Assembly (NCBI RefSeq): GCF_020740795.1
Contig: NC_067283.1
Location: 59,737,966-59,801,965, forward strand
Direction of reading: 5' to 3'
Length of the DNA: 64,000 bases
Source: Apus apus
Taxonomy: Eukaryota; Chordata; Aves; Apodiformes; Apodidae
The notes under the pieces are model-generated. The model was given only the letters and a program-made list of their open reading frames with translations, made no database searches and was not told the origin of the DNA. Position 1 is the first letter of the stretch. Each line of letters starts with the position of its first letter. A program made the position numbers and the translations under genes. Of this stretch, positions 1 to 12,590 are shown piece by piece.

Positions 1-270
1 CGGGAGGCGGCGGCACAGCCGCTCCTGAAGAGACAACGCCGCAGCCCTGGGGCGGGAGGAGGGGGGTCTCGCCGGCCCCACGACGTGTCCCCCGCGGCCA
101 GGAGCACCGACACCCCCGCCCGGCCCCGCCCGCCGCGCTGCCTCGGGGCGGAGCGCGTTTCCCGGCGCGCCCAGGCCCTGCCTGCCTTCCGCTTCCTGCG
201 GTCGGGCGTTGGAGGCTCCGCGTCGCAGGGAGCGGGAGGCCGAGAGGTGCGGCCCGGGCCGGGCTGGCGG

Positions 271-300
271 GCTGGGCTGGGCCGGGCCGGGCCGGGCCCG
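271..300. repeat. GGGCC/GGGCT pentamer tract
   Basis: About six tandem GGGCT/GGGCC pentamers inside the TXNL4A CpG island. G runs this close together could form G-quadruplex or R-loop structure. It is short and probably length-variable. Confidence 0.7.
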
Positions 301-370
301 GGGCGCCGTGTGCTGGCGGTGCCGCTGCGCTAGGGCAGCCGCGGCTGCCGAACGCCGCTGCGGGGCTGCG

Positions 371-427
371 GGGCTGCGGGGCCGGGGCTGCGCGGGGCCG
401 GGGCTGCGGGGCCGGGGCTGCGCGGGC
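371..427. repeat. 30-bp tandem duplication in the TXNL4A 5' region
   Basis: Bases 371-396 are repeated identically at 401-426, giving a period of 30. Each unit is built from GGGGCTGCG and GGGGCCG blocks. It ends about 65 bases before the TXNL4A ATG. Confidence 0.85.
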
Positions 428-492
428 AGGCCGGGCTGTCAGCCGCCGGGTGTTTGCTGTCGTCCCTGCAGGCCCGTCAGCCGCCCGTCAGG

Positions 493-645
493 ATGTCGTA
501 CATGCTGCCGCACCTGCACAACGGCTGGCAGGTGGACCAGGCCATCCTCTCCGAAGAGGACCGTGTGGTGGTCATCCGCTTCGGGCACGACTGGGACCCG
601 ACCTGCATGAAGATGGACGAAGTCCTGTACAGCATCGCTGAGAAG
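493..645 (+). CDS. TXNL4A: TXNL4A coding exon 1
   Basis: 51 codons, from MSYMLPHL to LYSIAEK, ending in phase 0 before the donor gtgagc. It holds the first strands of the thioredoxin-like fold, including RFGHDWDPTCMKMDE, the Dim1 counterpart of the thioredoxin active-site loop. Confidence 0.98.
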
Positions 646-3600
646 GTGAGCGGCAGCTGCGACGTGAGGCGGCCCTGGCTGCGGCCGCTGGTTTCGGTGG
701 CTCACACCGAGCCTGGGGCCGGTCACGGGTCGGTTGCTGAAGAGCTGCTCCTGCTTCAAGAGGCGGCGGAAGGGCTGTTGGGTGTGCTTGCGTGAACGTC
801 GCCTGAAGCAAGCGACTGCCCCGGTGTTTGTAGTATTTTATGGGGTGAGAAGAGGGCTGCGAGGCCTGAAATCCGGATGGCTGCCGGAGCCGCGCGCGGG
901 GCGGTGGGGCGGCCCTGTCACCCCGCAACCCGAGTGCGGGCTGGCTTCAGGTTGCCGCTCGAACAACCTGAAACGCTGCTTTCGCTTCTGCTCTTAAACA
1001 TGTCAGGATGTACAGTATAGCGTTGATTAATTTATCATTTAAATTATTTGTGGAGACGTGGCATTCCGTTGAGTTCCATGGGCTTAATTAAATTTTAGGA
1101 GCCGAACTGAAGCTGTTTTCAGATGGAAACTGACAGCAGGTCACTCACTTAAGAAAGATATTGAGGAAAAATTAACTGTAACGTACACAATCAGCTGGAG
1201 TTAACTTTCTCTTGTATTTGGCTAAGTTTTTGTTTAGTAATAGATGTAGAAAATTGATAGCTCTTCTTTAACTGAACCAAATAGAAAGTGATGCAAAAAA
1301 ATCGGACCCAGAATCAGTAACTCGGGTAGGAAAAGGAGTCAACTATCTTAATATAAAATTGTGTGCATACTGCATAACTTGATGCAGAGTTGTTTTCGTG
1401 TTATACTCCTTTATCTCTTAATGTTATGTTTAAATAAAGGAACTTCTCTAAAAACCCTACAATGAAATATCTGTACCTATAGGCAACTGTTATGACATAA
1501 TAGAGTACTGTAAGGAGTTGTGAAAAGGTTTTATTCAGTTGTTTTGTGTTTAACATGGTGGGATCGACTTTCAGCAGTATGTTCGGCAATTTGGGAGGCA
1601 TATTGGCAGTTAGGGGTAACGGGGGGAGGAAAGAACAATGTAACTTCTTATTTAAAAATCTCCCTCTGCAGAAATGGCAAATTAAAGGGGGAGATCCTTC
1701 CTCATCCTCTTGCTTACAAGCCATGTTTGGATCTCTGCTGTTTTAAAGAGTGAGTAACAGTTCCACTTGTAAAAGTGTTTATACTAGAGAATAAAGCAGA
1801 ATGTTAACATGCTGTAATTGGGTGCTACATTTGAAGAAAATGTAGCCATATTTTTACATTGGTTACCATCGTTCAATATTGTTTTAGTCTGCAGTATCTT
1901 TCTGGGTAGCAGTAATATTATAATAGGAAAACAGGGTTTATTTATTTTTTCAGTTTGAATCCTTTTGGGGGAAAAGAAGCTAGAACACTTATGTGAAAAT
2001 ACAAACCAGTTTATTTTCGCTGAAATATGCTTCACTTACAGTTAACTGTTTTTCCCCCTAGTGTTGTTAGATGAAAAAGAAGCGAGGTTTCACTGAGTTT
2101 CAAAACAAATGGTAATTGATTCAAACAAATGGTAGTTAGACTTCTGCTTTGTCAGGGTTTCAACCAAACATCTAAGAATTGAGTTTCACAAAATTCCTCT
2201 GGAATGGCTTTCTAAAAAATACACTCTTGAAAAGGAGGCTCAAAATTATGAAATCCATCCTCTGAATACAGGGCTCTGGCTTCTGAATCACTTTCATATT
2301 CCTTTAAAAATATTTTTTATTATTATTTTAAATAAAAAAAATCTTTAAAACCATTCTATATCTAGGACTGAACACTGTAAATTCTGTAAATACTGTAACC
2401 TCTTGGGAAACTAGGTCACTTTAACTAGTAGTTTATATTGGGTCACTGGGGTCTGGGAGGATTCAAGTGTTTTGCATTTATTTAACTGTAATCGGAAGTC
2501 TGAATAGCTGTGGCTTTTGCTCAAGTATTAGTTGTGCCTCTGCCTTTCTGTTAAGGTTAGAAAAAAGGGGCGGGTGAGGAAAGAGGGAGCTATAAAATAA
2601 TATATTTATATTATAGTTACTGATGTTTGTAATTAAAGTTGAGCAAAACTAATCCTTTTATTCATGTTTGTCGTTTTCAAAATTGTTAGCTATAAGTATT
2701 GCTCTCACTAGTGTAATGTCTTTCTCTTTTCACACAGAAATTTATCACCTGAACTTACAGCATAATTAGAACAAAATTTTACATGAATATTGGCAGTACA
2801 GACTTTCAGGTTTGTGCTTACCGTGTTTGCAGCCTCTTTTGGTTAAGTAATAGAAGTTTTCTAGGCTTCTTCAATTATTTCTCACAAAAACTAGTCTCAA
2901 TTCCTCTTTTTTTTTATTTTTTCCCCTGTGATTTCCTTGTCCATAAAGACATCTAAACATAGAAAACATTGTTAGGAAGATGAGAAGATGAATCTTGGAT
3001 CTTGTCTCAGATTTCCTTAGGTATTGGTCTATACACTTTGGGCCATAAGGAAACATAGGACTGTGAGATTTTAAAGAGAGAGGAAGTCTTACGAACAAAA
3101 AAAGTGTTGCTTGCTACTAATAGAAATGTAGAGGAACTTAATGATTGTTGCCAGTCTTCCTGGTTATTGGTCGTGTTGCTGTGGCATTCTTCTGTTGTAG
3201 GAATGCTTTAATTTTTGGGGGGATGAAATTGTTAAGAAAGTCAGAGAGGAGAACTTTAGAGGACAAGTGAGATTTATTTCATCTGGCGTATAGTTTTTCC
3301 TACACCTGTTTGCTGTTTACCAGCAAGTTTATGGTCTTGATCAATATAGGATGCTGAGTCTGTATCTGATGTTGAGGATTGTGTAGATTCCTCTGCTTTA
3401 CAGTCTTGAGCTGTTCAGGTTAAAGATGTTACAGTAGTCCACCCAAGCACATTCAGTTCTGTGAAGTGTTAAAATACCCTGAAAATTAGAAGCTACAGTA
3501 GTAAAGGAAAAAACCTCCAAACAACCAAAATTAAAGACAAATTGATTAGAGTCTGATAAAATTTTGAATCCATGGTGCTGTTTGGCTTCTAGTCTCCAAC

Positions 3601-6600
3601 TCCCGCTATGATGGTCTGGTAAGTCAGACAAAGTTTTGAACTGAAAGATGGATAACAGAAGTCAGAGGGTCAGAAATAAATATTTGTCTTGGTTTTCTGC
3701 TGAAAATGTTTTTATCTTCAGGTGTTGAGCGAGTGTGGAGCTGTCCAAAAGAAGATAAATCACTAGAGGATTGTGGTTGTTTTTTTAGAAAGCAACTGAC
3801 TTATTACAACAAATTTACTATATTTTATTGTATGTTACAAGGTTAAATAGTTTAAGAATAAGCTTGAGTTATGATCACTTCGTTTCTAATATACCACAAA
3901 GGTTTTTTACATATTGTCTGGATAGTAGCATTTTGTTTTATATTAACAAACTTAGTGGAATCTCAATTGTCACATCTGTAACTGCTTTTATTTTGTGTGG
4001 TTTGCTTGCTCAGAGTTGTATCTAATTCTTGCTCTGAAGTCTCCCTACTGTATTCCCAGTTATAATTCAATAGTCAGAAAGAAAACTTCTTAGCAACCAC
4101 TGCTTAGAAATGGTAGTGTAGCTTATTCTATATACAAATGTAGTTTTTGAACTGACAACTCTACCAACTTCAGTTTGTCTTGTAGATTTACTATCTCAAG
4201 TATAGATCAGCTCCTGCATCCATAACAGCCTGAATCCAGAAATACTTCAATTGCTTTTGCTTAAAGGGAAGCCTAAGCTAAAGCTTTGTGAATTGGAACC
4301 AGCTGTGTCTGAAGCTGGCTCAGATGCAGCTCTGTACAGCTGTGAAACTGTCTCCAATATTCAGTCTGAGCCAGCAAGTGCTGCTCCAGGGTTTAGACTG
4401 GTTGATATTGTGCAGAGACATTTGAGAAGTTCCACAGGGCTTGTCTTCTGTTGACATAAAGGGCCTCTTGGTGACAAGCCTGCCCAGTCTGGGATGGCCA
4501 CTAAATGGTACCTATGATGGCCATGGCAGTTCTTCTGCATCCCCTTCTCTGTATTTAGCCTCTTACCCATGTTTTGGTCCAGTTCATTCTTAGGCCTGAA
4601 TCCTGCTGTCTGGCTGCTACAGAACATACTGTAGTGTTGCATGGCAAGGCCGATGTCTTGGGCAGCCACTTCAGTCAGTGGCCAAACTCAACAAAACGTG
4701 TCCTTATTCAATGTACTTGCAAGCTAAGTGGTTCTGGAATGGCAGTCTTGTCAGATTTGAATTCAAGAAAGCCATAGGGAGAAAATAGAGCCTTTTTAAA
4801 AGTTCTAAGTGCAAATATGAGCTTTGAGGTTTGCTTTAGACTTCATAGAAGTTTCTGAACAGTGACTGTCATCAGTTTCAGTTCTACAGAAGTAGGTAGC
4901 TGTGCTTTTATTCCCATGTAGGAGAGAAGGAAGATTCAGGTAATGTCTGACATGCTTGGATTACAGTAATAACTTGCATATATTCTGTGCAAAGGTAATT
5001 TGAGTGATCCAGTCCTGTTGAGTGAAATGTATGTAATAATTTAAGATTTGAATAGTTCTGTTCTACAGTCTTAGGCTGGTGATGCTTATTTGTAGTGACA
5101 AGTGTTTCTGGTTCTGCAACAACTGAGCTAAGTTAAATGTGTATAATGTAAAACTAACTTTAAAACTTTTGTTGTTGTGGGGAGTACACAGTTCCTGGAA
5201 GTGACATTTTGGTTTAGCAGTGCTTTTGTGTTGGTCTTCTGGTGCAACATACAGTGTCCTTGGACCAATCTTTCAGTGAACAAAGCAGGTCCTTAAGAAT
5301 GTTGCATTAATCCTTGCTTTAACTTAAAATAATTTTCTAATCTGCAAATGAAATAATTGTTCAAAGGTTATGTTTAGTTAGTCAGAGTTGCCAAATATGG
5401 AAGAAGAAAATCAAAATGGTTTTTCAGGTTTTGTTGTGGTTTTTTTTGTTTGTTTTGTTTTTTAATTAAAAACCAAACTGTCTTTTGCTTCCGGAGATTA
5501 GCCACAGAGTAACTTCAGTCACATCTCAGCTATGTTGTTGACTCTGAGCATTCTATTAAATTTCTTAGAAATCTTTCATATAAATGGAATGGGCTTGAAT
5601 GATCACTTCAGAGGGTTATTAATTTTATGAATAACTAGGATTCTCAAGGTCCTTGCCTGAATTGGAACATGGCTTAAATGGGGTGTTTCCATTAGATTAC
5701 TGACAGAGTGCAGCATTATAAGCTCCATACAAGCGCAGTAAAAATTAATGATGCTGTTTCATCCCATAAGAGATTTTACTTTCTTTGCTACTAATACTTA
5801 GTTCATCTTTGAAGTGTGATTATTTTTCATAATTTAGAGACTGTTTTGAAGCAGAAGTTCAACATTTATTTACTGTGTGCTTCTGTTTTTTTGTAAACAT
5901 TTTCATACTCTATCAACTAAAGTGCCTGCTAGGAAGTTTAAGGACAGGGTACACCATATATAATCTGGTACAGTCTAATCCTGTTTTGTGGACTCACGTA
6001 AAATATTGATACATCAGGCGGAAATTGTTATTCCTAGTATTTCCAGATGTTTAATAGCAAAATTAAAGGACTGAAATTGTGTTTATATGTAAGGAAGGAC
6101 TGGGGGCAAGGTTGTGCTTTCATGGTATAATGCATGAGTATGGTTACAGTTAAAGGTTTGTGTAAGTTAGATGCCAACTGACATATTTTAATGGGTGTGT
6201 TTGCATGTTAATTTCTACTGTACACCTATGAGCTAAGTTTAAAAACAAACGCTTCCCCTGATTCCACCTAAGGTTAAATATCCTACATCTAGGAAACAAA
6301 AAAGTGACATGGTTTTCTTTCAGGAATGAAGACATTAACTGTGACATTAAAGGGGAGGGATTCCTGTGAATTTTATTCGGTAACTTTGCAAAATGAAAGC
6401 CTGTTTTATCATAATTACCCAGAGAATAGCTTAAAAAAACCTTGAGGTTTATTTCAGTATTAATTACATTTTATGTTCTTGTTCTGGCTTTAAACCTCTC
6501 AAAAAAGCAATCAGTTTTTATTAGTAAATTATCAGTTTTATTTTCGTTTGATGAACCTTGTTAAACAGATTAAGAGGGGGAAGAAATTCTTAGAGGCAGG

Positions 6601-7963
6601 CATCAGGGCATTTTAGATCATTTATTTTCTGAAGTCTATAAGCAGCTGATGACAGAGGCAAAATATGTCAGTTTGACTTGTACAAACACTTGGGCTACTT
6701 GTTTAGAGCTGTGCCTGTTTCTTTGAGATATCAAGTGTATATGAAGGACATTTGTTTCTCTGGATGTTGATTTAGCATAGTATCTTTCTAGCTCATACTG
6801 GATTTAAAATGAGCGTCTTGGCTATATTTAAAAGTATTTTCCATGTTAATTGGTCACTGTAATTAAACATAATAGCAAGACTTTACTTTGATTTTATGAC
6901 CTAATATTTTGGAAAATAAATGATGCGATAATGAAAGCTTGTGCCTTTTAATCAGTAATACAAAAAATTAAAGGCTTGGTAATACATACTGCTTTTATAT
7001 TTCCTGTTTTCTTATTTTTAGGTAAAAAATTTTGCTGTTATTTATCTTGTGGATATCACTGAAGTACCAGACTTCAACAAGATGTACGAGTTGTACGATC
7101 CCTGTACCGTCATGTTTTTCTTCAGGTACGTGAAGGTTCTAGAATGGAACTCAGTTACATTTTTTGTGTGTTAAATAGAATCTCAGTAGGTAATTTCTAA
7201 ATGCATATCAGCATACTGATGCTTACATTTGCATTGCTTTACAAGAGTAAAGTGTTTCCCAATTAGTCTAGTAACACTGTTTTGATAATAGATTATTAGT
7301 GAGAGTGAATACTGTTTTTATTATCCATTGTTTGTAGTTTTAAATCTGAAAACTCCCTCTAGAATACTGCAATAATACTGCAGTCAAGCTTGTCAAACTT
7401 CCTTTAAAGATACCCAAAGTATTAGATTTTTCTGGAACTAAAGTGTCTAAATTCATGAGATAAAATGTGCTACTGACAAGTGAGGAACTCTCTGGTGTTC
7501 AGCAGTAGTGGGAAATAAATATAAAGAATGAGGAATATGCTGAAGTGTAATTGCACTGATTTGCAATCTCTGGGCCACATTGGCAGTCTTTGTTCTAGCT
7601 TTAGAGATAGACAGTAAACTGTCAACTTTAGTGGCAGGATTGGATGCTCTTTCATTTGGGCTTGTTTTGCAAGCCTGTTTATGTTATAAAGGCTTCTTTT
7701 GAATCCTACAAAGAATTCTTCTGGGGTATATAAAGTTTCTTTCTGAATTATAATACTGTGTTAACTTCTGTGTTTTTCTCTCCCTTTAAAGGAATAAACA
7801 CATCATGATTGATTTAGGTACAGGCAATAACAACAAGATCAACTGGGCAATGGAAGATAAACAAGAGATGATTGACATTATAGAAACTGTTTATAGAGGA
7901 GCCCGCAAAGGTCGAGGTTTGGTGGTATCACCAAAAGATTATTCCACTAAATACAGATACTAA
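493..7963 (+). CDS. TXNL4A: TXNL4A, thioredoxin-like 4A (U5 snRNP 15 kDa protein, Dim1)
   Basis: A complete gene. Joining 493-645, 7022-7125 and 7792-7963 gives 153+104+172 = 429 nt, or 142 residues plus TAA, exactly the Dim1 family length. The protein starts MSYMLPHLHNGWQVDQ and ends SPKDYSTKYRY. As far as I can recall it is identical or nearly identical to the human protein. Dim1 has a thioredoxin-like fold without a working CXXC redox pair and is a core subunit of the U5 snRNP and U4/U6.U5 tri-snRNP, needed for pre-mRNA splicing in the nucleus. All splice sites are GT-AG: AAG|gtgagc, ttttag|GTA, TTCAG|gtacgt, aaag|GAAT. The start has A at -3. It converges on HSBP1L1. TXNL4B is excluded because that paralogue is much more divergent. 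Confidence 0.98.
646..7021 (+). other. TXNL4A: TXNL4A intron 1 (6.4 kb)
   Basis: GT-AG intron. The first ~300 bases continue the GC-rich island; the rest is AT-rich single-copy-looking sequence. I see no recognisable transposon. Around 4.25-4.67 kb the GC content rises and short open frames occur on both strands, but none has exon-like splice sites or a family I recognise. Confidence 0.9.
7022..7125 (+). CDS. TXNL4A: TXNL4A coding exon 2
   Basis: 104 nt starting V-K-N-F-A-V-I-Y-L-V-D and ending FFFR, with the last Arg codon split (phase 2) across the intron. It contains VDITEVPDFNKMYELYDP and the CTVMFFF strand typical of Dim1. Confidence 0.98.
7126..7791 (+). other. TXNL4A: TXNL4A intron 2 (666 bp)
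   Basis: GT-AG intron (gtacgt ... ctttaaag), AT-rich. Nothing else is visible in it. Confidence 0.95.
7792..7963 (+). CDS. TXNL4A: TXNL4A coding exon 3 (C-terminal)
   Basis: 172 nt including TAA at 7961-7963. It encodes NKHIMIDLGTGNNNKINW through the Dim1 C-terminal tail GLVVSPKDYSTKYRY, which distinguishes full-length Dim1 from thioredoxins. Confidence 0.98.
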
Positions 7964-8341
7964 CATGTCTTTGGGGCTGTGTTTTGTTGTTGTTTTTTTC
8001 AATTGTACATTGACTTAAATTTATTCTTGTGTGTGTACATATATATATTAAAAAAAAAACAACAAACCCCTGCAAATCCTTCAACTCTGAGCATATTTTG
8101 AATTATTTAAAAGGTATGAAGTCTGTTTGGAAAAGCAGATGACAAACCCTGGAACTGCCTGCGCTAATACTGTCACTGAATTTTGGGTTGGTTTTTGATT
8201 TTTTTTTTAAAGACTTTGTATTGTCCTTCTGGTATTTTGTACTTTTGTACACTAGCAGTCTGTTTGTAGAAGAACATTTCAACTGCTTTTGTTACACAGT
8301 ATCTGAGAAAACTAATAGTATAGCTTTTTTAAAAGAATAAA
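7964..8341 (+). terminator. TXNL4A: TXNL4A 3' UTR and polyadenylation signal
   Basis: AT-rich 3' UTR with a TG/TA run (about 8029-8049) and an A-rich stretch. A canonical AATAAA is at 8336-8341, followed by a T-rich downstream element, so cleavage is expected near 8,355-8,370. Confidence 0.75.
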
Positions 8342-8369
8342 GTGAGTTGCACTTATTCACCTTAGTTTT

Positions 8370-9632
8370 CTTTAATTAAATTTGAGAATGAAAGCAAATG
8401 TAATTGCTGGCCAAGTCATAATGATGAAGGCTTATCACTTCTGTCATGATTTCATTGCATAGGATCTTTGTCTTCTGTATCCACTAGAATAGGAAAAAAC
8501 ACTCAGGTGCATTTATTAATATTTAGCAAAACTCAGACAACATTTTCCATTACTTTATGCACACTTTCACCCATCAACTTGATTGACTTGTGGTGATGGA
8601 CTACTTTTTCATGGTGATTATGCATACAGGAGTCAGCAGTGCCAAATGGTAACTGCAGGTCCAGAGCTGGCTGTGTAGTCAACAGTTGAGGAAAGGATGA
8701 GCTGTGCTTTCTCTCATTTGACTTCCGGTTTGTCTAATGGTATACTAAAATGAATATATACTCAGAAGACTTGAATTCCACTGTGGCAAGGCTTTTGAGA
8801 TTTCTGTTTGCATTTCTGAGAACTTTTGTTTTGAGGTAATGGAGCCAGTGTTGGGATTTTTCCCAGTTTGGGATTTTTTTGTTGTTGTCTTGTGGGGTTT
8901 TTTGTGTGGTTTTTTTAACTGGTAGTTGTATATTTACAGGATTAAGAAAAAATAAGCCAGACTGTTAAGAAAGGAGAGACCCATACTTAGGTCCAGTTTG
9001 TCACAGGACAAAGCAGAGTATGCTTTTTTACCATCAAGTATGTTTTAGAGGATTTAGAAAGAGTCAAAAAAGTAAAACACAGGGTCCTAAATGTCTGCTT
9101 AAGTTAATATGTTTTGCAGTGTTTATTAATTATGGAATCATTTCTGTTGGAAGAGACTGCCAACCTGCCATTCAAAGTAGGTCCCACTTGATTTAGGTTG
9201 CCCAGGACTCTGTCGAGTGTAATTGATTCCTTGGTATTAATGAAGACTGTAGTAGCTGCTAAGCATTAACACCTGCCAAAGTTCTAAAAAGTACATTTAT
9301 CCCTCATCACTGAGGTATTCTATTTACCTGGTAATGCTTACATTTCTGCATTTGTTGTAAGTTTCCCATTAAGTTTAAAAAAAATACACAAAACTTTCCT
9401 GGAAAAAGTTTCAGTGTTCTGGTGTACAAGAACCTTAATGTTAGTGCATATCTCCTCTTTTCGTTGACTCTACCATGTCTTGTTCAGGATGTGCTTGGTA
9501 ACTGGAATTACTTATCCATCTCCAAGTCTTTAAAATAGTTTTTTCATCAAAACAGCTAATATTAAAAGAGCTAAAATTGGCACAATGTGCATACCTGGAG
9601 GATGTTACCTGCACAGGTGTGCACAGTGTTAC
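8370..9632. other. Intergenic gap between convergent TXNL4A and HSBP1L1 (left part)
   Basis: AT-rich sequence with T-rich runs near 8,875-8,920. Apart from the CR1 scrap at about 9,133-9,225 I see no gene or recognisable element. Confidence 0.6.
9133..9225 (-). mobile_element. Old CR1 LINE 3'-end fragment
   Basis: The sequence GGAATCATTTCTGTTGGAAG, then a 'gcccaggactctgtcgag'-like stretch, resembles the reverse complement of the CR1 3' end ('...ttccaac' next to an 'attct' tail). It is short and diverged, so it is an old insertion. Confidence 0.5.
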
Positions 9633-9886
9633 CTGCACAGCTTTGGGTGGGCTTCTGAGGAGTAACAGCATTTGTAATCTCTGCAAATACTGCACTTTCT
9701 TTTATTGCAGAACAGTCTATATTCATTGGACCTATGTTTTGCAAAGGCACCTTTGTAATAACATCAGACAAGGTTCCCTGTATAGGATATAGATCCAAAA
9801 TACTGGTTTTGCCTTTCCCCAAACAAAGTTCTTTCTCAATTGCAATGTCCCATTTAGATGAATAAACCCAGATTTCTACTTTTTTC
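9633..9886 (-). CDS. Exon-like open block, unrecognised protein
   Basis: On the minus strand a pyrimidine-rich stretch ending GGCCCCAG (9887) is followed by 84 open codons and then a strong donor, GCAG|GTAACA, at 9633/9632. The predicted peptide contains KKVEIWVYSSKWDIAIEKEL and, near its end, ESAVFAEITNAVTPQKP. It looks protein-like in composition, but I recognise no family. Entry phase would be 2 and exit phase 1. A candidate downstream exon (aaag|ACTTGGAGATGG near 9,530) would close the frame after six residues. I found no convincing upstream exon or start codon. It could be a lineage-specific exon, an alternative HSBP1L1 3' exon, an ERV remnant, or chance. Confidence 0.25.
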
Positions 9887-10691
9887 CTGGGGCCATAATA
9901 AAAAAAGAAAAGACACACTGTAATAGGATGCAAGCACATTTGTTTTCACTGATGCTTTTTGTGACTTGTGACACTAATTGTAAACTGCCAGATGCAGTGT
10001 GGTTCTGTTCTTCCTTTATTTTGATCACATCCTCATTTCAGTGCTGCAAAGAAACAATTAAATAGTAGGTTAGTGGTTCATTATTCATTAATGTGACTCA
10101 GCATAAAAATAGGAATATCTCTGTACAGTTAAATACCTCTTTATGGACTGTCTTTATTTCTGAAAATTGTCATAGCTTAGCATGAAAAAGGCATCAGAAT
10201 GGATAGGGGCCTAAATTACTTCAATATATTTACAGACATTCTTGTTTTTCACTGTGTAAGCAGTCTCTAAATGACAAGAATTGCTGCGTCTCAGTTTCAA
10301 TCAGGAAGGCATGCAACAACAGGAAGGCATTATTAGCACCCACAGAACACAGAAGCAATGCTGTTTCCTAAATACTAAGAATATGGGCCGAGGCATCCAT
10401 TGTGGGGGCTGGCATAGGCAACAGCAGATAAAATCTAGCATGCAGTCCTGAACTGCAGCATGATTGACAATAATCCTTAGGATATCCTTGCTCTTTCCAT
10501 TCCCCATCTTACTGCTTCAAGCACAAATTATTTCTGTGCTTGGTGTTACTGTAATTAAGAAGTGGGCCAAGCCACACTGGGAAGCTGAAGCAGGTTCAAA
10601 GAGAACTATACCAGTAAGAGTCCTCAGTCAGCTCGATTAGTAGACTTTAGGGACTGGCATGGTGGGCAGGAATGCTCTAAGCCATACACAT
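9887..10691. other. Interval downstream of HSBP1L1
   Basis: AT-rich. A minus-strand acceptor-like site (tgtttctttgcag, about 10,043) is followed by stops in all frames within a few codons. Nothing else is supportable. Confidence 0.5.
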
Positions 10692-10697
10692 TTTATT
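10692..10697 (-). terminator. HSBP1L1: Candidate HSBP1L1 polyadenylation signal
   Basis: TTTATT on the plus strand is AATAAA on the minus strand, 289 bases past the HSBP1L1 stop codon. Further minus-strand AATAAA motifs lie near 10,014, so a longer 3' UTR is possible. Confidence 0.45.
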
Positions 10698-10985
10698 ACA
10701 AATGTACGGCCTCAGTTTACATATTTGGGATTAGTTTGTCCTCTCCCTTACATAGGACACTCAGCTGGAACAGACCCATAGAGCTACAGTTTGTGTTCTT
10801 TTGAAAAAGTAGCATTCTCTGGCTCATCCCAAAAAGAAATTCAAGGAAAGTGAAAATATTTTAAAATAGATCATTAACTTTAAAATAAAAGCAAATGCAG
10901 GTATGATAAATAGCTAAACAGTATTTTCATACTAGGTGCTGTCCCTAGTTTAAACTAAGTGAAAATACATAAAATACAGTGAAAC

Positions 10986-12411
<1,426 letters not shown>

Positions 12412-12590
12412 CCGCTCCGGCTCCGGAGGGCCGTGCGCGGCCCCGCCTCCCGGGGCAGGCAGCGGGAGCGCCCCGCCCCTCCTCCCGCAACCCCCGCCCT
12501 TCCTCCCGCAACCCCCGCACCCCCCTCCTGCCGCGCCGGCGGCAGCCGGGCAGGGCCCGCGGCGGGGAACGAGGGAGTAGCTGGATCCCG

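Larger units (their letters stand above)
1..490 (+). promoter_or_regulatory. TXNL4A: CpG-island promoter and 5' UTR of TXNL4A
   Basis: Very GC- and CpG-rich sequence with several GGGCGG-type GC boxes and no TATA box, directly upstream of the TXNL4A start codon: a CpG-island promoter. A good splice acceptor (pyrimidine-rich stretch ending CCCTGCAG at 471) lies 21 bases before the ATG, so part of the 5' UTR may be spliced; I cannot choose the upstream donor. In human the mitochondrial ribosome factor gene RBFA diverges from this promoter, so it may be bidirectional. No minus-strand ATG occurs in this block. Confidence 0.75.

Noticed and set aside
4251-4669. Overlapping plus and minus open frames in TXNL4A intron 1.
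   Set aside because: Short, on both strands, without exon-type boundaries. The TXNL4A transcript is complete without them.
10301-10507. 68-codon minus-strand frame starting MGNGKSKD, a possible upstream exon for the 9.6-9.9 kb block.
   Set aside because: No suitable donor in the right phase and a Cys-rich, low-plausibility translation.
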